A DNA stretch of 64,000 nt from Brevipalpus yothersi. Lineage: Eukaryota > Arthropoda > Arachnida > Trombidiformes > Tenuipalpidae. Position 1 is the stretch's first letter. The number at the start of each line of letters is the position of its first letter. The stretch lies in the NCBI GenBank assembly GCA_003956705.1, contig QZCP01000556.1, positions 517,163 through 581,162 on the forward strand, in the 5' to 3' direction. The notes below the pieces were generated by a model that was not told the DNA's origin, ran no database searches, and saw only the letters and a list, made by a program, of their open reading frames with translations. Positions 48,804-60,793 of this stretch are shown piece by piece. Both the position numbers and the translations under genes were made by a program.

Positions 48804-51402
48804 GAACTTTCGGGCTTCATTCGCCTGTTAAGTTGGCCTGAACACCCGCTGGTTAAGGCCTCAAGATGGGACTTTTTCGTTATGCATCTCCAAATGACTA
48901 GCCTCAAATAGCTGATAATTTTCTCATAAATTATGATTAGCTTTTCCCAAACGAACCATGGTATTATCGTCATCATTGCTGATCTATTTTTCCCAGAAGC
49001 TATATGCAAAAAAAGAACGGTTCTTACCAATGTAACTCACAACATTGTCAGAACTTTCCTGAGCAGATTCAATGGCTCCGGATGCTGACCGAGTAACAGT
49101 TAATTCAATTCATTAATTCATTTGATGAGCACTTGATTTCGACAATTAGTGTACAATCATCACTGTTTTGAGCAATTTGGTTGGCTAATGTAATCGATGA
49201 AATTCTTTTCCTCTCAATCAGTATAATCGAATCGAGCTACTCAAGAAATGATGACTCCAACTGTTTCAAATATTTTCAAATATTCAACTTGGGATACTTC
49301 TCAGCGTGAATATTCTCCACTGATTGTGTGAAATTCAATGCACTAGAGGAATGTCTCGATAACCATGTGAATAGAGTTGAAAAAAGTTGACACATACACA
49401 AAATTAGCAATAAACTGGTCAGCTTTTGGCTAATCAAATTCAAGACAAGTTTTCGGCAAGCTAAAAAGGAAAGTTAGTGTAATAAGAAGGAAAGTTCTTT
49501 CCCGAGAAAAGTCCACACCTTTGTGCTTAATTTTGTATCAAACACTTAAAATCAAGCGTTTCACAGCTTCATTTTAGCGCCGTTTTCATCGTTTTTCTTT
49601 TCCCAAATTTATATACATTTTCGTTTATCTTGGGCTCATGAAAAAAGAAGGAAGAGGAGTGACTCGTGATAATCACTATCAACATCTTGCCGAATATAAA
49701 CATCAGGATTTTTTCTCGATAATATGGCGAGAAGCTTTAGCCCAACATACATGCACACACATACACACACCGAAAAACTTGGCCTTATATTAACTGAGCA
49801 ACACATTTTCCTCTGTTTCAAGTCTAATCGGTGTTGATAAGTTTTAACGATGAGGCGCCTCTTTTGTAGCCCAGATTCAAGTGATCAGTTTAGAAGTGGC
49901 TTCGAACGGCCCATTGATTAAGTGTCCACAGATAGATAGATACATAGATAGATGTTGGGCTAACCAGCATCATCAACAGCTCTATCCGTAGAAGACATTC
50001 TACTTAGACCACTCACAATCTTATCCATAAAAATGAGCGCGTTTAATAGCCAAATGAATGAGGCTGTCAGTCAGTAATAAACACGCCTTTGAGAAGAGAG
50101 AGATGAAAAATTTGGTTAAAAAATCGAGGACATCTTTGTCATTTTACAGTAAGTTTATTAGTAAAAATATTAAGTATATAGAAAAATTTCAAAGTAGCAA
50201 TATAATTGTGATTATCGTCAGTGTTGATGTAGATATGGATGTTTGCTATTCACCATCTTGATGATAGTGAGAATCAAGCATTTTTATGTATGGTTATAAA
50301 ATTAATGACCATCAGTTCATGAAGAGAGGAAGAGAAGGAAAAATCAAGTTCGAATGTGTGGTCAAACCAAAGAGACAGCGATAAAAATATGTGTTTCCTC
50401 TGAGCTGATGAATTTGTAAAACTGAAAGGGAAGAGAGAGGTAGTCCTTCACTGGTTCATAGTTTAATCGCTATCTCTACTGATACACTCGCATTTGAAAT
50501 TCCTAAGATGCATGATGAGGTTAAATTTGTTCATCTTATGAGCATGATGATTGCTGTTTCAAATGAACACGATTGGTGTTTGTAACTTTTGATCAACCGT
50601 GTCCATAGATTGGATGCTTGCAAGACTCTCTCTCTTTCGCTCTCATCATCCAGTCAGAAGGATGACAAAAAACGATCTGTTCTCACGCAACAACATAAAT
50701 GCCTCAGGTCATAATTTGCGTTCTCTCTCTTTTTCTCTCTTTCTCTTTTCGCCTCGATCGAAAATCGTTCACATTTTGGGCCAATAATCATCTCACTGAT
50801 TTTTGGAGAACCATTCATAACTTCACTTTCAAGCTGCTGACATTCAAATACAGAGTGGCCGAATTTTTTTTCCTCAACACATTCATCAAGCTTGTGTTCA
50901 GGGATGCTTATCTCGTTAAATTTTGCTGATCATATGCACACACTAGTGGAACGTTTTTATAACGATGCAAGGTTCTGAAAAGTTTATAAAGTCAGTTCCA
51001 GTGCCACACAACACCGAAAAGATCTAATTCATAGGTGTGTGGATATATTCTGGAAGATCATGCGAGATACTCGATGGCAGCACACGAATCATGACCACTT
51101 AGTTCATTCAAAATTAGGATTTTCAGAATAACAGTGCAAGAGTGAAAGATTTTTCGTTTTTGGTCATTTGACATTGACTTGCAATTTTCGGCACTCCTGA
51201 TTGTTTTTTTCTCCACTTCGCTATAGAGATATGCTTTTTCTGTTACAGCGGATATCAGTAAAAATGATCTAAAAACCGTGACCTATCACTTGGATCACAC
51301 GTCTTGTCAATCTGAAAAAATTATAGCACTTTTATGCAAATACTCAACAATATCTATCAATCTAGCTTTTCCCACGTTTTTTTGCCTGAACACAAGCTCG
51401 AA

Positions 51403-51404
<2 letters not shown>

Positions 51405-51473
<69 letters not shown>
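51405..51473. repeat. (CT)n microsatellite, about 69 bp
   Basis: Uninterrupted CT run. A GA run of opposite sense follows 366 bp later at 51839. Confidence 0.97.
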
Positions 51474-51477
<4 letters not shown>

Positions 51478-51834
51478 CCTATATCAAGGATTGGCCAAAC
51501 AAACAAGACAACTTTGAAATTTGATGATAATGATGATCTTTCATCTCCTATTATTGCTGCTCATTTTAGCAGAAAAAAATTAACAAAAATTTTAATTAAA
51601 ACAATTTTAATCCCTCCCGGGGCTTGGTCAAACTGTCATCTAACTCAATAAGCGTACATCGTATATATTTCGAATGAATGTATCCTCTTCATCAGCCAAC
51701 TTTCACTAAGCCAGTTGTTCGCTTGATGTATCACCATGAATGGTAACTGTTATTCTGATTCAATGATTAGCTTTGTGAAAATAGACAGAATCATATTGAT
51801 ATGAACAGAATAATAGGCGAATAAATACGATTGA

Positions 51835-51838
<4 letters not shown>

Positions 51839-51876
<38 letters not shown>
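51839..51876. repeat. (GA)n microsatellite
   Basis: Uninterrupted GA run of about 38 bp. Confidence 0.97.
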
Positions 51877-51879
<3 letters not shown>

Positions 51880-53045
51880 TAGAATAAGCTGAAGATGGAA
51901 GCAAAACACTCCTTAAAGATGGATCATGATTCATCCTTCATTCGTCTCTCTTTCTCTCTCTCTTTCTTTCTTTCTATACTACTTCATCTTCTTCTCTTCA
52001 AACGTCTCTAATCAAGCAAATTACCTGAGGATGAATACAGGAATCCATTAGATAGTAACTAGATAATACTTGATGGGAGAGAGAGAGAAGAAAAATGAAG
52101 ATCAACAAGATGAACGAGCCAGCCAAGTGAGGCAAAAAAGCGCACTTCTCATATGATCAGCCTCTTGTTGGAGAAAGTTATTAGAAATTAGCATCAACAT
52201 ACGATTTGATTATGAATATTCAAATAATTCTTATTGCTCTTGATGCTGTCCATTCGAATTTTCTCTTCTATAGAGTAAAAGCAAATAAATTGGGCTATCA
52301 TTATCATTATTATTCGGTGGTAATGCTTTCCACTTTATGCTAGTCTCATTTGTGTAATTCAGAAAGTTCACTAGATAAATCATTCCAAATGAGCTTCCAT
52401 TGAGGAGTTATAAATCGTATTAAAATATCAAAATAATTCACAGGAAACAGATGTTGACCACTTTTGAAAGTTGTGAAATCAATCGAAATCATATGTGAGC
52501 CAGGAACCAGGAGATTTTTTGCTACCTAAAGCGAAAATATTTTTCATGATTGATAGTATTGCCTTTTTCCTTTGATTTTGCCTTACTTCTTACATGTATC
52601 AATGGACCGGATACGGAAATATACTTCATTAGAAAGAGATACCCAGAATGCGAGAAAATGATGCACCAGATATTCTTGTTCGTTGATGTAGTAGATTCAG
52701 TCTAATAAATCATGATACACAAGAGCTCATTTGATATAGTTTCTCACCTCCTTCTCCTTCTTCTTCTCCATCGAAAATAATTCACTAAAAGGAATATTTG
52801 TCAGCTATTTACTTGATACTAAATCAGAGCCCACATAGCACCTCATCATGAGTTGGTGGATGAATAGATGAGGTCGAGAACCTGGAATAGCTTCCATGAA
52901 TTATATCGGTAAAGTCGATTCTTCACTCTCATAAGCCAGTGAGCAAGCCTCATCTTTGAACACATAACACACATTCTTTCATGAACAGATTGAAGCTTCC
53001 CTCTATTTGAAGTTTGTCTTCCTCTTTCATCCGATCCACTTCAAA

Positions 53046-53048
<3 letters not shown>

Positions 53049-53122
<74 letters not shown>
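53049..53122. repeat. Compound (CT)n-(CTTT)n microsatellite
   Basis: CT run to about 53102, then five CTTT units. Confidence 0.97.
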
Positions 53123-54273
53123 GCCTGTTGTTACGAGGAATCCATTCTCCTAGGCAATCAGAGGAGTCCGTTGTCCACGTAATTTGTTCTCATCAATTTT
53201 ATACTTTTCCTTTAACCATTTTTCGCCTTTACTTTGAAAAGGATCAGGAAAAGAGCAGAAATGTTTGAAACTGAAAAGCAATCAGTTGTTGTGAGTGAAA
53301 CTTTTTCTCTCTTTCTTTCGAGAGTCTATCAGTACACTCCAGAATGGCGGCAATTATCACTGATTGCTTCGATTTATATTCGAATTAATTGACTGTATCA
53401 GTCTTTCTAAACAGAACTCATGAGGACCTCTCGAGATTGGCTACATCGAAGAATCGTAATGCGATTTATATATAAGTAACGGTATCTGATGAATTCTGTA
53501 TCATGATCCAAGTTTCTCTCATGTAAGCCAACTTTTTTCCACTACTATAGTGAAATCTGTTCAATGTAGCATCAAAAACAATATTGACTCTCCCAAGTCA
53601 AGTAATTCTGGCTGATGAGGTTTCTTTGTAGATTTCTTTCTCAAAATTCTCTCTCATCAACATTATCGTCATCATTTTCTCATGTTGTTATTTCATCAAA
53701 ACCACCTGAAATCATGTCAAATCTTCCAGATTCTTGATGGAGAACAAATCTCCAATAGAAGTGTGTTCCCTCACTTCTTGCCCAAGTATCACTTCAGTTA
53801 TGAGGATTAATTCTACAATTGCTGTCAAAATGGGAATCTTTCTCAACAGATTGCTCTCCATCTCTTCACATGAAAAGCCCTCAAAGAAAAGTTCTGTTAA
53901 AAATATCAAGTGTTGTATGGACAAGAAAATTATAGCTTGCACAGAATTTAGGCAACTTCTCGGATCCTCTTGACCTTTCGTCTCTCATCACATTCTTGAG
54001 TCTCATTTTTCACAATATTCTTCCATTGAGCAACATGATGAGCTCTTCTGCTGTTCATGTTTTTTCGCTGTTCCAGATGATGGTGTTACAAGATGTCTGC
54101 AAGATTTTCCACCTAAAGCTATCAAACATGAGGATTTCAAGGAGAATTCTTGGGACTTTCGCTACTAGATCCTGTTGGGTATAGTGGGCCTTGATTTCGA
54201 GGAATTTTTAACTTTTCTGCTCAATACATGGCAACGGGTATCAATGGTTTGAGAGTTACTACCGTATAGTTTG

Positions 54274-54276
<3 letters not shown>

Positions 54277-54314
<38 letters not shown>
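54277..54314. repeat. (GA)n microsatellite
   Basis: Uninterrupted GA run of 38 bp. Confidence 0.97.
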
Positions 54315-54318
<4 letters not shown>

Positions 54319-55862
54319 GGTTGAGCAAATTCAGCTTGGCCCAATATCAGACAGAATTTCAAGTTGAAGGCGCCTTTTCCATGGAATAAATCGTGGGGAA
54401 GAAAATTCAGTGGATGATTTGTTTCTTTTTTAAATCTCTTTTCCTTCTTCCCCTTTTCCCGAGCTTCAGCCTCATGATTTCATTTGGATTTTTCTTCCTG
54501 TCGATATTTTGAAGTCTTTTTCAAATTGAATCATCAAATTCGATGAGAAAGAAGGAGAGAGAGAGAGAGAGCCTAGCAATTCAACAGAATGAAGTGAATC
54601 AACCAAAATGATGCCATTTTTGATGATGATCACACACATACAGAGGCCGAGGAGGTACCATAAGAGCAATGGTGAAACTTTTCCACTACTTTTTTCCGAT
54701 CCGCATTGAGGAGGAAATTCTGATGATGGTGATAATAGTCTCTCAGCTTCTCTCTATTGTGCATGAATCACAAGACACGATCACACTGGATGGGGAAGCA
54801 AGAAGGCGAGAGAGAGAGAAAAAAAAATTCACCCAAAGTGATGAAGCTAAATTCGATAGAATCAGATCATTTTCCATGGAAAATAGAGGGAAAAATTGAG
54901 AGACAAGACTTGATCTTCACAATTTTAACCAGTCTCAAGTTGAATATTTTGCATCTCATATCTCCATTGTAAAGTCATCCTGTTTGTATCTGTAGTAGTG
55001 GAAAAAATTTCAATGACGATCGAGGAGGGTGTTGGTGAAGATTGCTTTGCCATTATCGTGTTACGATGATGATGGTGATAATATAGCCATTGAAGACATT
55101 ACACCACACATCAGTCAGTGTGAAGAGAGAGAAAGAGAGGAAAAAAATCGATCCTAATTCACAATCTTGGATGACAGAAGACGTTCAATTGTTTTATAAT
55201 TACAGCATGTCTATAGTTTCCTGTCAAATATGACTTACATAACATCGAAAAAACGTTTTTTCTTCTCTTCGAGGATCAAATAAAGCTGTTGATAATGGGC
55301 TTGATGAAATGGAAACGATGGTGGCAAAATCACCTTAAAAAAATGAATATAATCACCTGATAGCTTTTTTTTATCAGTCCTATTTTTTTGAGAATTTCAG
55401 AAACTCAGAGACTTACGCTAGAGTAATTTAAATGTATTGAAAACTATCCTCAAAATTTATTACTCTAGCATGTTAAATTAATAGATGTGTTTGTGAATGA
55501 ATATCCAATCTCAGTCATGAGCTTCCCACTTTTTCTTCGGACTTTATTACAATGCATACAACAATTTTGCAAATTCAGGAATTTTGATTAGTAAGATTGC
55601 ATTTCACGAGAGGAATTTACAAGAGGGAGAGAGAGTGTGAAAGATTCCTTCATTTTTTGAGACTTCTCGATTGCAAGATCTCGGCAGAGAAATCCTTTTG
55701 AATGTGGAATTTTTGTCACCTCATACCTCTTATTCAATGCAGCTCGAGGGGTCCATAGTATTGATGGTGTATGCTATCCGAGCTTTTCAAGATAATGATT
55801 GTGCCTTGGCAAGTGTCGATGTCGAATGATTGCATCGCTCTCCACATCATACACACACACAC

Positions 55863-55864
<2 letters not shown>

Positions 55865-55916
<52 letters not shown>

Positions 55917-56116
55917 NNNNNNNNNNNNNNNNNNNNNNNNNNNNNNNNNNNNNNNNNNNNNNNNNNNNNNNNNNNNNNNNNNNNNNNNNNNNNNNNNNNN
56001 NNNNNNNNNNNNNNNNNNNNNNNNNNNNNNNNNNNNNNNNNNNNNNNNNNNNNNNNNNNNNNNNNNNNNNNNNNNNNNNNNNNNNNNNNNNNNNNNNNNN
56101 NNNNNNNNNNNNNNNN

Positions 56117-56156
<40 letters not shown>
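55865..56156. repeat. (GA)n microsatellite containing an assembly gap
   Basis: GA runs at 55865-55916 and 56117-56156 flank exactly 200 N (55917-56116). The round number suggests a placeholder, so the true tract length is unknown. Confidence 0.95.
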
Positions 56157-56159
<3 letters not shown>

Positions 56160-57502
56160 GGCAATTCATTTTCTTCTCTTCAACATCCTTTTCATGCTTT
56201 TCCGTTATCTGGATCCTATTCATGAATGATATAGAGAGACACATACTCACATGGAGACAGAGAATGAAACAGTGTGCCAGTGAAAAGATTGCCTCTTCAC
56301 CTTCTTCTTCCCTCTATTCTATGTTTCTATCTCTCCACTTCATTCTTCAATTTTTCTTCCTTTTCTTTCTTTCTTTACTCATCGCGATGATATTTTCCTA
56401 TTCATTTGGTGACTTGGTTCCGTTTCCAATTTTCGCCTCTTATCTGAAGCTTTCTTGGAATGCTGAATGAAATCATGATTCTTTCAGATTTTTTTTTCTT
56501 CTTTCGCTCGTCGCTTTTTTTCGACGCTTTTTGATACTGATCTAATTTATATTCATGTAAATACCGCGGTGTCATTCTCTTTTCATTCCACTGAATTGAA
56601 TTCCATCAGACCCATAACTTGAGTGTCACTCAAAAAGTCAGATTTGGAAATAAGATGAAAGCTACTTGTGACCCTTTTGAATGATATATTTGTATTTCAT
56701 CCATCTTTTTCTTCTGAGACAATCAACATTTACAGCCGAAAATTTGACAAAATATTTTTCAAACAGAATTTCAATAACTCACCATATCTGTAATTGATCC
56801 CCAATTCTTTGACTATTTCCCATGAGCTCATCTCCTAGAGTCTGCTTTCGACCCTAATTCCTTTTACTAATATCCTGAAATTTTAATTATTTCGAGCTAT
56901 TACGCAGCTTTTGAAACTCTTGAGAGAAATTCGTTCAGGAAATCTTCATTTTCATTAGTTAGTTTTCAACCGAGAAAAATTTCTCAAGAATAAATGCAAC
57001 CTAGTTAATTTTCGAAAAATATTTTCCCAAGCATCTCAAATTTTCAGCTATTCTCTAGCCAAAAGAATCAAGAGGAAAAATTTTGACTTGGTATTCAGAT
57101 TGAAGCTCTATTTGCCTCCCATCACTCGTGCGTAAGAATGTATCATCGAGAGAGTAAGCGGAAAAAAGACAATATTGACTAGACGAAGAATGCTGTATTC
57201 GCTCACCAAGAGAAGCAAGAGAGGGAGAGACAGATAGAGAGAGAGAGACAGAATCGTTCAGATGCGGATAAAGTTCATGGAGAGTTTCAGTTCTGTGTGA
57301 GAGTCGAAGCGATCGAGATGTTGGATGATGGAAAGAAGTGAAAACTGTTGGAAAACATTTCAAATCGACATGAGCTAATGTGTAAAGATATTTGCTACCA
57401 ATTTTGTCTATAAATATTTTGCTTTGTGCTCATATATGCTCGACTTGTTCATAATTTCTGCATCCCTTGTTCATCCAATCAACGATAATCTGATTTTGTG
57501 CT

Positions 57503-57822
57503 TTAATTGTTTCGGACACTTGATGACTCTTTGTGAATAAATTTTTCTTTGTCCATCGATTTGTAACTATAAATGATCTCAATTAAATATCATCGAAATA
57601 TTTTGCATACTCACTGGAAGTGAGGGAGAAAATATTCCTGAGCAACAATGTGAATATTTGAAATCCCTATCCACTCATCTACCAAGTCTTTCAATAAGTC
57701 TTCCACACAAACATTGCTAAAGTCTTTCAAATGTGTTGCCTTTTCGAACATTTTTCCAAGTCTTCCAAAATAATAGCGCCCAAAATTATCAATATAACCA
57801 TTTGTCTTTCTAATTGTGGGTG
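57503..57822 (-). CDS. Candidate 3' exons of an unrecognised minus-strand gene
   Basis: On the minus strand an acceptor (TTAACAG, ending 57823) opens a 208-nt exon (57822-57615) that closes on a strong donor GTGAGTATG. A 48-nt intron later, an acceptor (TTATAG) leads to a short terminal exon (57566-57503) ending in TAA. The joined frame has balanced composition: NGYIDNFGRYYFGRLGKMF, VEDLLKDLVDEWIGIS, and an ending KEKFIHKESSSVRNN. I do not recognise the family. Upstream exons would have to lie antisense within or beyond the plus-strand exon that starts 28 bp away, which is odd and lowers confidence. The 48-nt intron is the shortest in the window. Confidence 0.35.
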
Positions 57823-57850
57823 CTGTTAACAAATAATCTCAATACTCCAA

Positions 57851-58754
57851 ATGAGAAATAATTTTTCATCCTACTTGAATTCTTCTCATCGAAGAAGTCG
57901 ACCAAATCGAAGTGTCACATTTTGTGATGCAAATACTGGCCAACAATATCAACATCCGATCGATCAAATAAATTCAAATCATTCTTATTCACAAAATTTA
58001 TCATATTCACCACATTCAAATTCTCATGCTTCACTTTATAAGCCACGAGAATACAATTCAACCCTTCCAGTCACATCTTTGGATGCTGAATATCAACATA
58101 TCACTTCTCATCCTCATCCACACCATTCTCAAGTTTCCAGCTTAACTCCAACAGCATGTATTCAGCATACATCACCAAACCATCATTTTCCATCATCTCT
58201 ATCATTATCAGGTCACTTTCAAGTCATCCCAAATGGTGACCATGTCAATCAATATTCAACTGAATATATTTGTGACTGTGTATATGGCCAGCCACCGGTA
58301 GATCGAGGATGTATCACTACAACTACCGCATCAACTGTTGACCATCATCACGAGAACACTGTTTATGCGGATCCAAGTATACTCATGAACAGTACATCAG
58401 TTGATCCAATGATGATGATGTCGACCAGTGAATACATTTCATCAACTGGCCATCCAGTTGGAAAAAATTTGTACATCAATAGCAACATGTATCATCCTAG
58501 TATGAACCCGATGGTAGCATCATCAGTATCCAATGTTGGATATAATAGTAATAATGATTCCTCTTCCGGTCTAAGTTTTCTCGACTACCTACTGGATTGT
58601 AGCTTTCTGTCCACAAACAGATCATCTCACATATCGTCCTCATCACCATCTTCATCACCACAGCCTTACTCACCAATACTGTTCACCATGATTGCAGCAA
58701 TTGTTCTTGTTCTACTGATGTTCACATCTTTTCTACTTCTCCATCGAGCTGGAT
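57851..58754 (+). CDS. First coding exon of a single-pass membrane protein (partial)
   Basis: A 301-residue open frame starts at ATG 57851, preceded by an in-frame TAA at 57827 with no acceptor between them, so this is a true start. It ends at a donor GTAAGC (58755). The first 275 residues are Ser/His/Asn/Tyr-rich without domains (start MRNNFSSYLNSSHRRSRPNR). Then comes one strong membrane segment at about 276-297 (ILFTMIAAIVLVLLMFTSF), followed by HRAG at the splice site. There is no signal peptide, so a type II topology with a long cytoplasmic tail is likely, and the extracellular part would be on later exons outside the window. Teneurins have this plan, but I see no diagnostic motif and do not assign a family. 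Confidence 0.7.
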
Positions 58755-60749
58755 GTAAGCACATTTCTTGATCACCCAGTAGTTATGTTTGGGGGCAAAT
58801 TTTTTTTACCCGCTCATTCTCTCTATTCTTTGACCTTATTCCTTCATCCAATCAAATTTCAATCATGGTACACAAAGACTATGAGTTTAGATAGTATCTT
58901 TGTTCAACCAGTCGATTTGACCTATGCTAGAATGTTGGAGATATCGTTTTGTCTTGCGATTACAAATATTATGGATGCTGTCTGGATGTGACCCGGTTGA
59001 TCACACACAGAGAGAGACACATAAGCATCACATCTATAGTCTGACTCTAATGAATATCAGAGCGATGAGTGCGTAAGATTGTACGATGGATGAGAGACGT
59101 GACAAGAAAGAGGAGGAGATGCCAGGATGGAAGAGAGATCATGAGAAAAAGATGCAAAAGATGAGGATGAAAGTAGAGTGGAAGGGAAAAAATGTGAGAT
59201 AGATCAGACGAAAAAAAGTTTACTCAAGTATTAGTGTCTGATTGATGAATAGCACATGGTATTCATTTGCTGCTTTACTGATCCTTTTTACTTTGACTTT
59301 CAATGCACTCATATTGAACTATGTTTCAGGATTAAGTATATGATCCAAAGCTAATGATTGTTAAGACGCTAATCGCTAGCACACAAACTATACTGCCACT
59401 TCATACACCTTCTGTGTATTCTTTTATTTCATCTCTCTTCCAACTAAACACACACGTACTTACACTTTCTCTTTGCTTTCGATTTTCCAAGAGTCATTGA
59501 TTCTTCGATATGCTACATGCAAGAGAAGCTATTTCAAGTGTGCTCGTATATATTCAGTGAATAGACACACATATACTGAACTACCTTCTCCATATGGTTC
59601 AGAGGTCATTGAGATCATAGTAGGTTACATTTTGAAATGGTTTATTTGCGTGGAATCATTCCAATTCTCTCTTTTTCGTTCTTTCTTTGAATGTTTGAGC
59701 ACAATGCCTCATGACCGATAGAAGATGCAGATGATGCTGAACAAGAAAATTTTTTCTCCCTTCTCAGGCACTTTATTCAGTAATTTGAAGTCTTCTGAAT
59801 GAAAAATATGATAAAATGTTGGGTGACGCGAGGTATCCTCAAATGCTATTGGTGATTGAAAACATCTGATCAAATTCCAAGCTGTAAAGGTTGTGAAGGG
59901 GAGATGTAACTCTAGTTGGATTCCTGAACTTCAAAAAACCTAGAAAATAAGACAAACTCGTTCTATTGGAAACGCGAATGATTTCTATCGAGCAACTGAG
60001 CTCAAATTAACTGATTCTCATTGAAAAGTTGATTTATCTGCATGATAGTGAGTGATTTGAATAATTGCAATGAAACAAAGAAAATGAGGAAACGGAAATG
60101 ATGTGGTTTAAGGTAGGATGAAGATAACATCCAAATTCCCTAAGAGATTGGAATCTTGTAATCCAACCAAATCAATGTGTATTAACTGACTCGGAAAATC
60201 AATACACATTGTCGTTCTCAGGAATTTGCTCTTGAAATGAACTGATCGAGTTGTCCCTCTCATTTTCCCGCATCTTTTTCTTCCCTCTCTCCTCACTTTC
60301 ACCATTCTCTCTTCTGCTTTCTTCATTCCCATCTCCTTCACATTGACATGTTCCAACTGTGTAGACACAATCTGTGTCCCAGCGATCAATAAGTATACCT
60401 CAAGCTTCTATATACCTCATTTTCTCTCTCTCTCTCTCTTCCTCTCTTTGGAATTCAAGTTGCCTGAATATCCAGAGGTGATCATTGTCATTCGATTCGC
60501 CCATTGATGCCGATTACTTCGTCCATCTTTCTCTCTAGCCATTTTATTTATTGGTTCGTGCATCCAATTTTCTTTATTTCCCTTCTCCACTTTTGTCCAC
60601 CAAGTTGCTCATTCAACTGGAAACTCAAGTTACCTGGAAACTCGGAAGAGGAAAAAAATAGGGAATACATACACTTTTTTCCAAGAATCATCTCGGTTTT
60701 TATTCATGAACATAGACATCTCATCCACATCTCACCAAATATTTTCACT

Positions 60750-60793
<44 letters not shown>

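Larger units (their letters stand above)
47182..57502. other. Ten-kilobase stretch without a supportable gene
   Basis: Open frames here are short or run through repeats. None shows a domain, and none has good splice sites on both sides. It contains the CT and GA tracts listed and the 200-N gap. A minus-strand frame at 53942-53712 (ending IKNLEDLT) looks slightly better than background but has no supporting signals. Confidence 0.5.

Noticed and set aside
48522..48911. Plus-strand frame of 129 codons, hydrophobic
   Set aside because: Composition is Ile/Leu/Ser/Phe-rich as expected from AT- and CT-rich non-coding DNA. It includes a CT tract and shows no domain.
55774..56470. Long frames on both strands through the N gap
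   Set aside because: They exist only because undetermined bases and GA repeats give no stops.
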